Both the position numbers and the translations under genes were made by a program. Positions 34,386 to 43,295 of a DNA stretch of 64,000 nt are shown here, in pieces; the first letter of the stretch is position 1; the number at the start of each line of letters is the position of its first letter. The stretch spans positions 1-64,000 of the forward strand of contig SLGK01000072.1 of NCBI GenBank assembly GCA_007123775.1. The letters run 5' to 3'. This stretch comes from Anaerolineae bacterium (GTDB lineage Bacteria; Chloroflexota; Anaerolineae; Promineifilales; Promineifilaceae). The notes below the pieces were generated by a model that saw only the letters and a program-made list of their open reading frames with translations, ran no database searches and had not been told where the DNA came from.

Positions 34386-35393
34386 ATGAGCCGTATTTTA
34401 GCGATAGAAACTTCCTGCGATGAAACGGCCGCTGCCGTTGTTGAAGGTGGCACACGCATTCTGAGCAACGTCATTGCCAGTCAAACAGACCTGCACGCGC
34501 AGTACGGTGGCGTTTTTCCCGAGGTAGCCTCGCGCAAACATATTGAGGTTATTTACGCCGTGGTGCATCAAGCAATGCAGCAGGCCCATATCGGCTTTGA
34601 AGATCTGGATGCCATTGCCGTGACTGAAGGACCGGGCCTGGTTGGTTCACTGCTTGTGGGCGTCAACGTCGCCAAAGGGCTGGCATTGGGCCGCGGCAAG
34701 CCGCTGATAGGGGTTAACCATATTGAGGGGCATATCTACTCGTTGTGGTTGACAGAGGCAGCGGCTGAAATTGAATTCCCGTTACTGACGCTGGTAGTTA
34801 GCGGCGGCCACACCGAACTGTATCTGATGCGTGATCATGGCCAATATGAGCATCTAGGCGGTACGTTGGACGACGCCGCCGGTGAGGCGTTTGATAAGGT
34901 AGGGCGGCTGTTAGGTTTGCCCTTTCCGGGCGGGCCAGCGATTGACAAAGCGGCAACGGACGGCAATCCGACCGCCTACGACTTTCCCCGTGCCGTCATG
35001 GAGCAGGAGTATGGCTATGATTTCAGCTTTAGCGGGCTGAAAACGGCCGTTATGCGCGTCACCCGCCGTTTTCAGCCAGAGCGACTGCCCGTTAACGATC
35101 TGGCGGCCAGCTTTCAGGCAGCCGTTGTGGATGTGCTGGTAACGAAAACAGCCCAGGCAGCCGCGGCCCATGAAGTTACGGCCGTACACCTGACGGGTGG
35201 GGTTTCGGCCAATCGCGGTTTGCGCCAGGCTATGTCAGCTTTGCCCGTGCCGGTGCGCTATCCGCCCCCCATTTTATGCACCGACAACGCGGCCATGATT
35301 GGGGCGGCCGCTCATTGGCATTGGTTAAACGGCCGTTTTAGTCCATTATCTTTAGACGTCACACCAAACCTCGCTTTGCTGGGTAGTTACTAA
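34386..35393 (+). CDS. tsaD: tRNA t6A biosynthesis protein TsaD
   Basis: 335 residues, full length. With TsaB, TsaE and TsaC it makes N6-threonylcarbamoyl-adenosine at position 37 of ANN-decoding tRNAs. ASKHA fold: LAIETSCDETAAAVVE at the start, metal site His in NHIEGHIYSLW, LTLVVSGGHTELY, FSGLKTAVMR and CTDNAAMIGAAAHW. A ribosome-binding site (AGGACAGGG) precedes the ATG. The partner genes are elsewhere. Confidence 0.96.
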   Translation: MSRILAIETSCDETAAAVVEGGTRILSNVIASQTDLHAQYGGVFPEVASRKHIEVIYAVVHQAMQQAHIGFEDLDAIAVTEGPGLVGSLLVGVNVAKGLALGRGKPLIGVNHIEGHIYSLWLTEAAAEIEFPLLTLVVSGGHTELYLMRDHGQYEHLGGTLDDAAGEAFDKVGRLLGLPFPGGPAIDKAATDGNPTAYDFPRAVMEQEYGYDFSFSGLKTAVMRVTRRFQPERLPVNDLAASFQAAVVDVLVTKTAQAAAAHEVTAVHLTGGVSANRGLRQAMSALPVPVRYPPPILCTDNAAMIGAAAHWHWLNGRFSPLSLDVTPNLALLGSY

Positions 35394-35476
35394 GATACTG
35401 TTCCACTTTAGACCATTTTTACATATAATGGAGTAATGGGTTACCCCATTCTGCATTGCCCTATCTTTGAAATCTG

Positions 35477-37621
35477 ATGATCGCGACCAGACCAACAGCC
35501 ACTTACCAGATAATGATGACCGACGCTGCTCCCATTAGTGATAGTAAACGACTGCAGACTATTTATGCTGTTCATGCTATTCTCAACCAGGTTGAATCCC
35601 CCGTATCGGATATTCAAACGTTACTTGGTCGCCTTATCGAGGTTGTCGTTCGAGAGTTGGGAGCCGATGAGGGAACCCTGGTTATATTCAACCAACGGCT
35701 CGAAGTAGTTTACGCCTGGCAGGCTGATCTGAATACCCCCCCCCGTTTCCTGGACGGGGTCATTGAGGACGACCTGTACATACAAGCCATGCGTGCCCAC
35801 GAAACCGTCATTATCGACGATACGCGAACCAATGACCGCTACTCACCTAGTGTTACGCTTGAAGCCAGTGAGAATCCCCGCTCCGTAATTTGTGTTCCCT
35901 TCACCAATCGCGGCCAATTGGCTGCGGCAGCCCTCCTGCGCAAAGCGGGTGTTGCCCAATTCAGTATACTCGACGCCAATCTGCTAACGACGATTGCCCG
36001 ACAGTTTGCCAATTTTGCCGAAAACGCCCGACTGTATACGCAATCTCAGAGACAGTTGAGAATCTCCGCACTGCTACAAGAAGCAGGGCAAATCATCAAC
36101 TCCACCCTCAATATTGATGAAGTCTTGCAGGCGTTGTTGTCCCAGATGAACCATCTGCTTAATGCCGAAGCCGTTTCGATTGCACTGGTAGACCAGCAGA
36201 CTAATGAACTGGTTTATCGTGTGGCCGCCGGTCACGGTAGCGACAAAATAAAGGGTTTGCGTTTGCCCTCTAATCAGGGTATATCCGGCTGGGTTATGAA
36301 AAACAATGAGCCTGTTTTGGTCTCTGACGCTACGGCCGATCCCCGCTTCAATCCTGAAGGGGACAGGCGTACAGGTTATACGACACGAACGATGATGTGC
36401 GCGCCCATCGCCTTCAAAGGACAAGTTCTGGGGACGATACAAGCTGTCAACCCCAGCGGCGGCCGCTTCACCGATCAGGACCTCTCTCTCCTGATTAACC
36501 TGGCCAATATTGCCAGCAGCGCTCTGGCCAACGCCCAGCAATTTGAACGTACGCAAGCGGCCGAAAAGCGGTATCTCAACCTTTTCCAGGATAGCATCGA
36601 TCCCATCGTTCTGACGGACGTCAATGGGCAGATCGTGGAAGCCAATCGACGGGCGATTGCCTTTTTTGGCTATAGTCGGACAGAATTACTGGACCGTTCA
36701 ATAGATATGCTTCATGTGCATGAAGGCACTGCCGCTAAGATTCTGTCCATTCCGGCCGAGGGCGTACGGCAGTTTACGGGCAAGGTTCAATCTTCATACA
36801 ATGTCAATGTGCCGGTTGAAGTCCATGCCAAACGAATTCAGTTTGGCCCTAACGAACTGCTGCAATGGATCTATCATGACATCTCTGAGCAGATCGAATT
36901 AGAGCAAATGCGCGAAGACCTGATCGCGATGCTGTTCCATGACCTGCAAAGCCCGCTGGGTAACGTCATCTCTAGTCTAAGCCTGATGAAAGATGAACTG
37001 CCGTCGGATAGCGATCCTTCCCTGCACCTGATGTTAGATATTGCCGCTCGCAGCAGCAGCCGGCTGCAAACACTGGTCCGCTCGCTGCTAGACATCACGC
37101 GGCTTGAAGCAGGCCACCCCGTCAGCGATAGAAGGGAAGTAAGTGTGCAACGGCTGGTACAAGATGTCTGGGAATTTGAAGAGCCAAACTTTGACCGGCG
37201 CGGTGTCTTTTTCTGCCACGAAATTGAAGAGAATGTGCCCTTAGCCTACGTGGAAGAGGATATGATCCGCCGCGTACTGGTTAACCTGGTCAGTAACGCA
37301 TTGAAGTTCAGTGCCGAAGGCGATTCGATCAGGGTGACGGTTGCTCATGGCTGGCAGGATGATGCCTCTAAAATATTGGTCTCTATAGCGGACCAGGGGC
37401 AAGGCGTGCCCCCGGAATACCGCGCTGCCATTTTCGACAAGTTCCACCGGGTTGCCGGCAAGGCGTCCGTATCTGGTCTGGGGCTGGGTCTGGCGTTTTG
37501 CCGCCTGGCAATTGAAGCGCACGGAGGTCGAATTTGGGTCGATGACGCACCCGGTGGTGGTGCTCGCTTTAACCTGACGTTGCCCGTCGCTGAGGAAATG
37601 CCGATCTACGAAGCGCCGTAA
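35477..37621 (+). CDS. GAF-GAF-PAS sensor histidine kinase
   Basis: 714 residues, no membrane helix, so a cytosolic sensor. Two GAF domains (about 25-165 and 190-340), a PAS domain (about 365-475), then HisKA with the phospho-accepting His in LFHDLQSPLGN near 487, and the HATPase: N box VNLVSNALKF, G1 ADQGQGVP, F box FDKFHR, G2 GLGLGLAFC. It autophosphorylates and passes the phosphate to an unknown response regulator; none is adjacent. A TATAAT is at 35424-35429 with a weak -35. The 2.5 kb gene carries no ACGGCCGT. Confidence 0.9.
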   Translation: MIATRPTATYQIMMTDAAPISDSKRLQTIYAVHAILNQVESPVSDIQTLLGRLIEVVVRELGADEGTLVIFNQRLEVVYAWQADLNTPPRFLDGVIEDDLYIQAMRAHETVIIDDTRTNDRYSPSVTLEASENPRSVICVPFTNRGQLAAAALLRKAGVAQFSILDANLLTTIARQFANFAENARLYTQSQRQLRISALLQEAGQIINSTLNIDEVLQALLSQMNHLLNAEAVSIALVDQQTNELVYRVAAGHGSDKIKGLRLPSNQGISGWVMKNNEPVLVSDATADPRFNPEGDRRTGYTTRTMMCAPIAFKGQVLGTIQAVNPSGGRFTDQDLSLLINLANIASSALANAQQFERTQAAEKRYLNLFQDSIDPIVLTDVNGQIVEANRRAIAFFGYSRTELLDRSIDMLHVHEGTAAKILSIPAEGVRQFTGKVQSSYNVNVPVEVHAKRIQFGPNELLQWIYHDISEQIELEQMREDLIAMLFHDLQSPLGNVISSLSLMKDELPSDSDPSLHLMLDIAARSSSRLQTLVRSLLDITRLEAGHPVSDRREVSVQRLVQDVWEFEEPNFDRRGVFFCHEIEENVPLAYVEEDMIRRVLVNLVSNALKFSAEGDSIRVTVAHGWQDDASKILVSIADQGQGVPPEYRAAIFDKFHRVAGKASVSGLGLGLAFCRLAIEAHGGRIWVDDAPGGGARFNLTLPVAEEMPIYEAP

Positions 37622-37734
37622 ATGCTACCCGTTCCCAACCTGCCCTTCGCACACCACCCGCTAACACTCCCCGCTGTTACCCAGCACCAAACGATGGATT
37701 TGCACGTTCACTTTAGTCGCGTAAACTCATAGTC

Positions 37735-38952
37735 ATGAGTGAACGCCTCTACTATGAAGATGCTTATCTGAAAGAATTTACCGCCCGCGTGGTGGCCCGC
37801 CATGAAATCGAGGGGCAACCGGCCGTTGTGCTGGACCGCACTTGTTTTTATTCGACGTCGGGGGGGCAACCACATGACCTGGGCTGGCTGAATGACACGG
37901 CCGTTACTAACGTTACCCTCCACCCCGAACATGGCCTGCTGCACTGGCTGGCCACACCACTCGAAGCTGACCTGGTAAACGGCCGTATCGACTGGGCCCG
38001 CCGCTTCGACCATATGCAACAGCATACCGGCCAGCACATCCTTTCCCGCTCCTTTATCGAAACAGCCCAGGCCGAAACGGTCGGCTTCCACCTGACACCG
38101 GACAACCTCACCATCGACCTCGACCGGGACACCCTCAGCCCCGACCTGATCACTGCCGCCGAATGGCTGGCCAATCAGATTGTATGGGCAGACCGGCCCA
38201 TCATTAGCCGCAGTGTCACTCTTGAGCAAGCTCGCCACCTGGCGCTGCGTAAGCTGCCCGAAATAGAGAATAAGGCAGTTCGGATCATTGAAATTAGCGG
38301 TTTTGATCTGACCGCCTGCGGCGGTACGCACGTCGCTCGCACCGGCGCGGTGGGGCTGATCAAGGTCACCAAGCAAGAGCGGCGCGGCAACCAGCAGCGC
38401 CTAACCTTTGTTTGTGGGCAGCGTGCCCTGGCCGACTATAACCACAAGCATCAGGTGGTAGATGATCTGATGACCCGGCTCACAACAGCCGCCGACGAAC
38501 TGGACCCGGCAGTAGACCGGCTGCAAGCAGAGCTGAAACTGGCTAACAGACGGCTCAAGAAGCAGGCCGAGCAGCTTGTGGCGGCTGAGGCAGAACGGTT
38601 ATTACAAACGGCCGTTACCCACAACCAGTATCGCCTGATTACCCGCGCCTTCACCAACCGTGAACCTGCCGAATTACGTCAGCTTGCCAGCCAATTGGCC
38701 CAGCACGACGCCGTCATTGTCTTGTTAGGTTTGGCAGGCCCCAAAACCCAGCTTGTTTTCGCCCGCGCCAGCAATACGCCGGGTAACATGAACCAACTGC
38801 TCAATGAAGCATTGGCGGTCATTGGTCCTGATGCGCGTGGCGGCGGCACACCCATAATGGCCCAGGGCGGGGGGCCGCCAGCCAACCCGGCCACCGTAAA
38901 GCAAGCCCTACAACGTGCCGAGCAGATTCTGTTAGACAAGCTGTCTCGTTAG
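37735..38952 (+). CDS. AlaX-type alanyl-tRNA editing protein (long form)
   Basis: 405 residues. It resembles the editing and C-terminal parts of alanyl-tRNA synthetase without the catalytic and anticodon domains. The trans-editing zinc site is HTGQH (near 98-102) plus CGGTH near 196-200; the domain begins with an N-terminal beta barrel (FYSTSGGQPHDLGWL). The C-terminal ~100 residues are a DHHA1 domain. It would hydrolyse Ser- or Gly-tRNA(Ala). Not clearly in an operon, but the Crp gene begins 14 bp after its stop. Confidence 0.88.
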   Translation: MSERLYYEDAYLKEFTARVVARHEIEGQPAVVLDRTCFYSTSGGQPHDLGWLNDTAVTNVTLHPEHGLLHWLATPLEADLVNGRIDWARRFDHMQQHTGQHILSRSFIETAQAETVGFHLTPDNLTIDLDRDTLSPDLITAAEWLANQIVWADRPIISRSVTLEQARHLALRKLPEIENKAVRIIEISGFDLTACGGTHVARTGAVGLIKVTKQERRGNQQRLTFVCGQRALADYNHKHQVVDDLMTRLTTAADELDPAVDRLQAELKLANRRLKKQAEQLVAAEAERLLQTAVTHNQYRLITRAFTNREPAELRQLASQLAQHDAVIVLLGLAGPKTQLVFARASNTPGNMNQLLNEALAVIGPDARGGGTPIMAQGGGPPANPATVKQALQRAEQILLDKLSR

Positions 38953-38966
38953 GCTACAATAGCAGC

Positions 38967-39683
38967 ATGACCTCTGAATACGATAATCAGGCTCAGGCCC
39001 TAAAATGGGTCCCTTTTTTCTCTAAACTTCTGCCTGAGGAAGCCAGCGACCTGGCTCGTCACCTGGTCAGGCGTCGTTTTAGCACCGGGCAGATTATTTT
39101 CCATCACGGTGATCCTGGCGGGTTGCTCTACATCATCGAAAAGGGCAAAGTCAAAATTGCCCATACCACGTCCGATGGTAATGAAGCACTGCTGGCTATT
39201 TTGGGAGCCGGTGATTATTTTGGCGAACTGGCCTTACTCGATGAATATCCCCGATCGGCTACGGCCGAAGCGTTAGCCCCTACCGAAACGCTCACCCTGG
39301 GCCGCGAAGTCTTTATGCGTTACATTCACAGCAATCCCGAGTTCGCGCTCCACGTGCTGCGCACGCTGGCGCAACATATTCGCCGCCTAAACAGTCAAAT
39401 TAGCGACACCTTCTTTTTGGATTTGTCCGGCCGGCTGGCCCGTACGCTGCTTTACCTGGCCGAACAGCATGGCAAGGTGACCAAAGATGGCATTGTCATT
39501 GACGTTTCATTGACCCAAACCGATCTGGCCGAGATGACCGGGGCTACTCGCGTCAGCATCAACAAAACGTTGGGACGTTTTCGTCAGGCCAAATGGATTA
39601 AGACCAAAAGCCGGCGCTTCATCATTCTTGACCAACAAGCACTAATCAAAACCACTCAGGTTTCAGGTGATACAGCGTTTTGA
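38967..39683 (+). CDS. Crp/Fnr-family transcription regulator
   Basis: 238 residues. Cyclic-nucleotide-binding fold at about 15-125 (GQIIFHHGDPGGLLYIIEKGKVKI, GDYFGELALLDEYPRSATAEA), a dimer helix, and a C-terminal winged helix-turn-helix (LTQTDLAEMTGATRVSINKTLGRFRQ). No N-terminal Cys cluster for iron-sulphur, so not an Fnr oxygen sensor; the effector may be a cyclic nucleotide. It follows the AlaX gene by 14 bp. Its targets cannot be assigned; I saw no clear TGTGA-N6-TCACA site in the window. Confidence 0.88.
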   Translation: MTSEYDNQAQALKWVPFFSKLLPEEASDLARHLVRRRFSTGQIIFHHGDPGGLLYIIEKGKVKIAHTTSDGNEALLAILGAGDYFGELALLDEYPRSATAEALAPTETLTLGREVFMRYIHSNPEFALHVLRTLAQHIRRLNSQISDTFFLDLSGRLARTLLYLAEQHGKVTKDGIVIDVSLTQTDLAEMTGATRVSINKTLGRFRQAKWIKTKSRRFIILDQQALIKTTQVSGDTAF

Positions 39684-39744
39684 CCTTCGTCGATGGTAGC
39701 TGATACACAAACGACGCCCAAGAACCCGCAACCAATTAGCGCCA

Positions 39745-41214
39745 CTAATCGTTGCAGAACCAGCTACTTGCGCCGCCGCCACTGCTGCTCAACGCGCTGG
39801 TCGTACACTGGGCGGACACAGCCTGGATACCAGTCGCGGGCAATGGCTTGGCCATCTTCACCGTGTAATAATAGCGCCAGGTACTGCCCGGCAAGTCTAC
39901 AAAGATTAGGCCAAAGTCTTCATAGTTTGGTGACAGAATCATCTGCCGGTGAATATCGCTGTTCATCCACCAGTTAAGCATGGCCTGATGGTTGCCGCTA
40001 AAGCCCCAGCCAATAATTTCACCCCCGATCTGCCAGTTGTAACCGGCCTCAGTCATTCGCTGGCGCGGCGTAGAGCCATCTGAGCCAATATGGCCGGTGA
40101 AATTGTTGAGGGCCATGTCCAGGCCGTGACGTCGAGCCGCCTGGTTGAGCCGCGTATCTATTTGATAAGGGGGCAGACCGTAGCTGGCCCGAGTCTGGTT
40201 GATTAAATCGGCCACGATTTGGGCCTCGCCAATTGGATTGAACTTTTCCCACTCGCTGCCTTCCGGACCCAGTCGCCATACCTCATTATCGACAGCCAGT
40301 AGATAAAGATCGTTGTAGACAGGATAGGACGTGGCTTGAACGGCCGTTTCATACCCCTCCTCAGGCTGCAAGGCCCAGCCCAACCGGTCTCGAACCTGCG
40401 GCCGTTCACGCCAGACGAGGCCGAAGCCCCGCTGCGGCTGGTACAAGCCAGCCGGTGGCTCCAGACCCGGATCATCAATCGGGTCGCCTTCCTCCCACTC
40501 ATTGACAAAAACCTGCCACTGAGGCTGTTGGCTATCGCCGTACAGCACATAGATCAGGTCGGTTTCTTCAACCCACAGCATGTAGCCCTGCTCAAACGGC
40601 TGGTGGGCTGCGTTTGAGATCAACGCGGGCGCAGTCGGGCAAATATCGGGGGATGGTGCGAAGAACCAGCCATCAGGACAGGTCAACTCAACCGTAACGT
40701 CAGCGTACACCATTACCGCGTCACCGTTAACGGCCGTTAACATAAAGCGGCTCTGGTTGCGGACGCTGAGCGCGATGGTGTAGGTCATCGCGCCAGCCGT
40801 TTCTACTTGCCAGAACTGGCCGAACTGTCCTGTTGGCAACAGATGAAAGAGCGTCACTTCGTCAGCCTCGGCTGTCAGCCAGGTCAGCGTAATAGTGTCA
40901 CCGGGATCGGCCAGGGTCACATTGCTGGCAAACTGCAAAATGACGGGGGGCGGCAAGGGCTTTTTGATAAGCGGCAGGTAAATCTGATAATTGGCCGTAT
41001 CGTCGCCAGGTGCCGCGGGCATGGAGGCGGCATAACCAATGACATACCAGTTTAGATACAGCAGCCCTATGGCTAACAGCAGGCTAACAAGAAGCCCAAC
41101 ACGGGCCGCCGTTGGCCCGCTCTTTTTTATCCGAGTGGAGGCGATGTCTGCGGTGGTAACGGCCGTTGCCAGACCACCACAGGGGTTAGGAGATTGCGGA
41201 ATGTTCGTTGTCAT
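39745..41214 (-). CDS. secreted or anchored protein with CAP (SCP/PR1) domain
   Basis: 489 residues from ATG 41214; the open frame reaches 41385 but the extra residues have no signal. A membrane helix (about 35-60, LLVSLLLAIGLLYLNWYVIGYAA) is followed by a beta-rich region (about 80-180), a middle domain and a C-terminal CAP domain (about 330-460: RLNQAARRHGLDMALNN, HIGSDGSTPRQRMTEAGYNW, GGEIIGWGF, HRQMILSPNYEDFGL). CAP domains bind lipids or act outside the cell; the role here is unknown. Convergent with the Crp gene. Confidence 0.75.
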   Translation of the reverse strand: MTTNIPQSPNPCGGLATAVTTADIASTRIKKSGPTAARVGLLVSLLLAIGLLYLNWYVIGYAASMPAAPGDDTANYQIYLPLIKKPLPPPVILQFASNVTLADPGDTITLTWLTAEADEVTLFHLLPTGQFGQFWQVETAGAMTYTIALSVRNQSRFMLTAVNGDAVMVYADVTVELTCPDGWFFAPSPDICPTAPALISNAAHQPFEQGYMLWVEETDLIYVLYGDSQQPQWQVFVNEWEEGDPIDDPGLEPPAGLYQPQRGFGLVWRERPQVRDRLGWALQPEEGYETAVQATSYPVYNDLYLLAVDNEVWRLGPEGSEWEKFNPIGEAQIVADLINQTRASYGLPPYQIDTRLNQAARRHGLDMALNNFTGHIGSDGSTPRQRMTEAGYNWQIGGEIIGWGFSGNHQAMLNWWMNSDIHRQMILSPNYEDFGLIFVDLPGSTWRYYYTVKMAKPLPATGIQAVSAQCTTSALSSSGGGASSWFCND

Positions 41215-41450
41215 GTCTAAACCATTGATTGTGCGATTGCGCCTGAGCGACTGGATGAACAATTGCCAAACTTGTTTGAGGTCAGTTTCAGAACGCGCCA
41301 GATTTGTTATAATTCGTAACACCACGACATCAGGCCAGCTAACGGCCTTACAGTTCGGGTTGGACATACTGCCTGGGCCGTGCATTGCACCTCAGCCTAT
41401 AGCATAACAATTAAAACGATTGCTTTCCGCAAATTTTGCGTATAAATTCA

Positions 41451-42356
41451 ATGAGAATAGCTGTACTATCAGACATTCATGGCAACATGCCGGCCTTGCG
41501 GGCGGCTGCGGCCGACATTAAACAGTGGCAACCAGACCTGGTTGTGGTCAACGGCGATATTGTTAATCGTGGTCCTTGTTCCTTATCTAGCTTCGAGTTT
41601 GTCCGCTATAAGGCGCAAGCGGAAGGCTGGCACCTGCTGCGGGGCAATCATGAAGATTTTATTCTCGGTTGTGCCAACCCCAGCCGGCCCAGTGCCGGCC
41701 CGCAATATGAGCTGATGCGCTTTGCCTTGTGGACCTACCAACAGCTTAAAGGCCAGGTGGCCGCGCTGGCGGCTCTACCCGACCGCTATAGCTGGACGGC
41801 ACCGGATAATAGCGAAATACGAGTTACGCACGGCTCAATGGCCAATAACCGAGATGGCCTGTATCCAAAATCCAGCGAGACGGAAATTCGGCAGAAAATG
41901 GCCCCGGCACCGGCCGTTTTTGTGACGGGCCACACTCACATTCCCTTCGTGAGGCAAGTAGACGAAACGCTGGTGGTTAATGTGGGATCGGTGGGTGCGC
42001 CTTTCGATGGGGATTGGCGGCCAAGTTACGGCCGTTTTCAGTGGCAGCCCTCAGGTTGGCAAGCGGACATCGTGCGGCTACACTATAACCAGAAAGAAGT
42101 TGAGCAAGATTATGTTGAATCTGGTTTTTTGGACGAGGCTGGCCCGTTTGCCCAACTGATGCTGGTGGAACTAAGAATAGCCCGTGGCCTCATTTTTCGC
42201 TGGATACGCCGCTACCAGGAACAATTACTGGCCGGCACCGTCGATATGGAAAGTAGCGTGCGCCACTTGTTGCAAGATGAGGCGCTACGGCCGTATACTG
42301 GCCCGCCAGGCTGGACAATACCACCGCCCAACGATTACCGTAACGAAAAGCTATGA
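41451..42356 (+). CDS. metallophosphoesterase
   Basis: 301 residues from ATG 41451. Calcineurin-like fold with the metal ligands in order: LSDIHGN, VNGDIVNRGP, LRGNHED, VTHGS and GHTHIPF. It acts on phosphomono- or diesters; substrate unknown (the set resembles bacterial YfcE/DR1281-like diesterases). The C-terminal ~60 residues are an extra helical part. No clear ribosome-binding site. Its stop overlaps the next start by 4 bp (ATGA), so the pair is coupled. Confidence 0.85.
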   Translation: MRIAVLSDIHGNMPALRAAAADIKQWQPDLVVVNGDIVNRGPCSLSSFEFVRYKAQAEGWHLLRGNHEDFILGCANPSRPSAGPQYELMRFALWTYQQLKGQVAALAALPDRYSWTAPDNSEIRVTHGSMANNRDGLYPKSSETEIRQKMAPAPAVFVTGHTHIPFVRQVDETLVVNVGSVGAPFDGDWRPSYGRFQWQPSGWQADIVRLHYNQKEVEQDYVESGFLDEAGPFAQLMLVELRIARGLIFRWIRRYQEQLLAGTVDMESSVRHLLQDEALRPYTGPPGWTIPPPNDYRNEKL

Positions 42357-43078
42357 GCCAACTAAACCCAAACACTTTCCGCTCTCCCAAAGCCCTCCGC
42401 GCCTGGAGCGTTCACCTCTTCACGGCAACCGGAGCTATTTGGGGACTTATGGCTATTATCGCTATCATTCAGCACCAGTGGCAGGCCGCTTTCTTCTGGA
42501 TGGGTGCGGCCGTGGTCGTAGACAGCGTGGACGGCACCTTAGCCCGCCGCTTCGAGGTCAAAGGCATGCTGCCTGACTTCGATGGAGCTTTGCTGGACAA
42601 TATCATCGACTACCTGACTTACGTTCTTATCCCGGCCTTATTCCTATACGAAGCCGGGCTGGTGCCGGACGCGCTGGCCCTGGCAGCGGCCGTTATCATA
42701 ATTCTGACCTCTGCCTATCAATTTTGCCAGACCGATGCTAAAACCGAAGACAACTTCTTCAAAGGGTTTCCCTCTTACTGGAACGTCGTTGTCCTTTATC
42801 TATTTCTGCTGCAAACCGGCCCCTGGGTCAATCTGCTCGTTATCCTAGGTTGCGCCATTATGGTCTTTGTGCCTACCAAATACGTTTACCCATCTCGCAT
42901 GAGCCGCTTTCAGAAAGTGACTTTGATTCTAACCGTTATCTGGGCAGCGAGTATCCTGACCGCCCTCTGGCAACATCCGGCCCTTTCCTGGCTGGTGTGG
43001 CTTTCCCTCCTCTACATCATCTACTACGTGGCCATTAGCCTGTACCTGTCCCGCCTATCATCGGCGGAGACTGACTAA
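42353..43078 (+). CDS. pcs: CDP-alcohol phosphatidyltransferase, phosphatidylcholine-synthase-like
   Basis: 241 residues, about seven membrane helices. The CDP-alcohol motif is complete (DSVDGTLARRF...GMLPDFDGALLD, with the metal-binding Asp residues). The segments SAYQFCQTDAKTEDNFFKGFPSYWNVV are characteristic of the Pcs family, which joins choline to CDP-diacylglycerol to give phosphatidylcholine. Gene symbol is given on family grounds. It is coupled by a 4-bp overlap to a metallophosphoesterase and lies 217 bp before an acyl-CoA ligase. Confidence 0.82.
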   Translation: MSQLNPNTFRSPKALRAWSVHLFTATGAIWGLMAIIAIIQHQWQAAFFWMGAAVVVDSVDGTLARRFEVKGMLPDFDGALLDNIIDYLTYVLIPALFLYEAGLVPDALALAAAVIIILTSAYQFCQTDAKTEDNFFKGFPSYWNVVVLYLFLLQTGPWVNLLVILGCAIMVFVPTKYVYPSRMSRFQKVTLILTVIWAASILTALWQHPALSWLVWLSLLYIIYYVAISLYLSRLSSAETD

Positions 43079-43295
43079 CTGGTGTCAAGACCGACGGGTA
43101 AAATATTGCCGATTGTCCCCAATTATGATACAAATTATAGGCGTACCGGAGCTAGACGTTTTGGAATAATCTAAAAAGTCAACCTCATTACTAAGGACAG
43201 CAGCCTATTTTGCCGTAGCAAGCCGAATAAATGCAACATATGGTCCCCAAGCCCTTGCTACACCATACTTACCTAATTACAACAGGAGGAGTGTA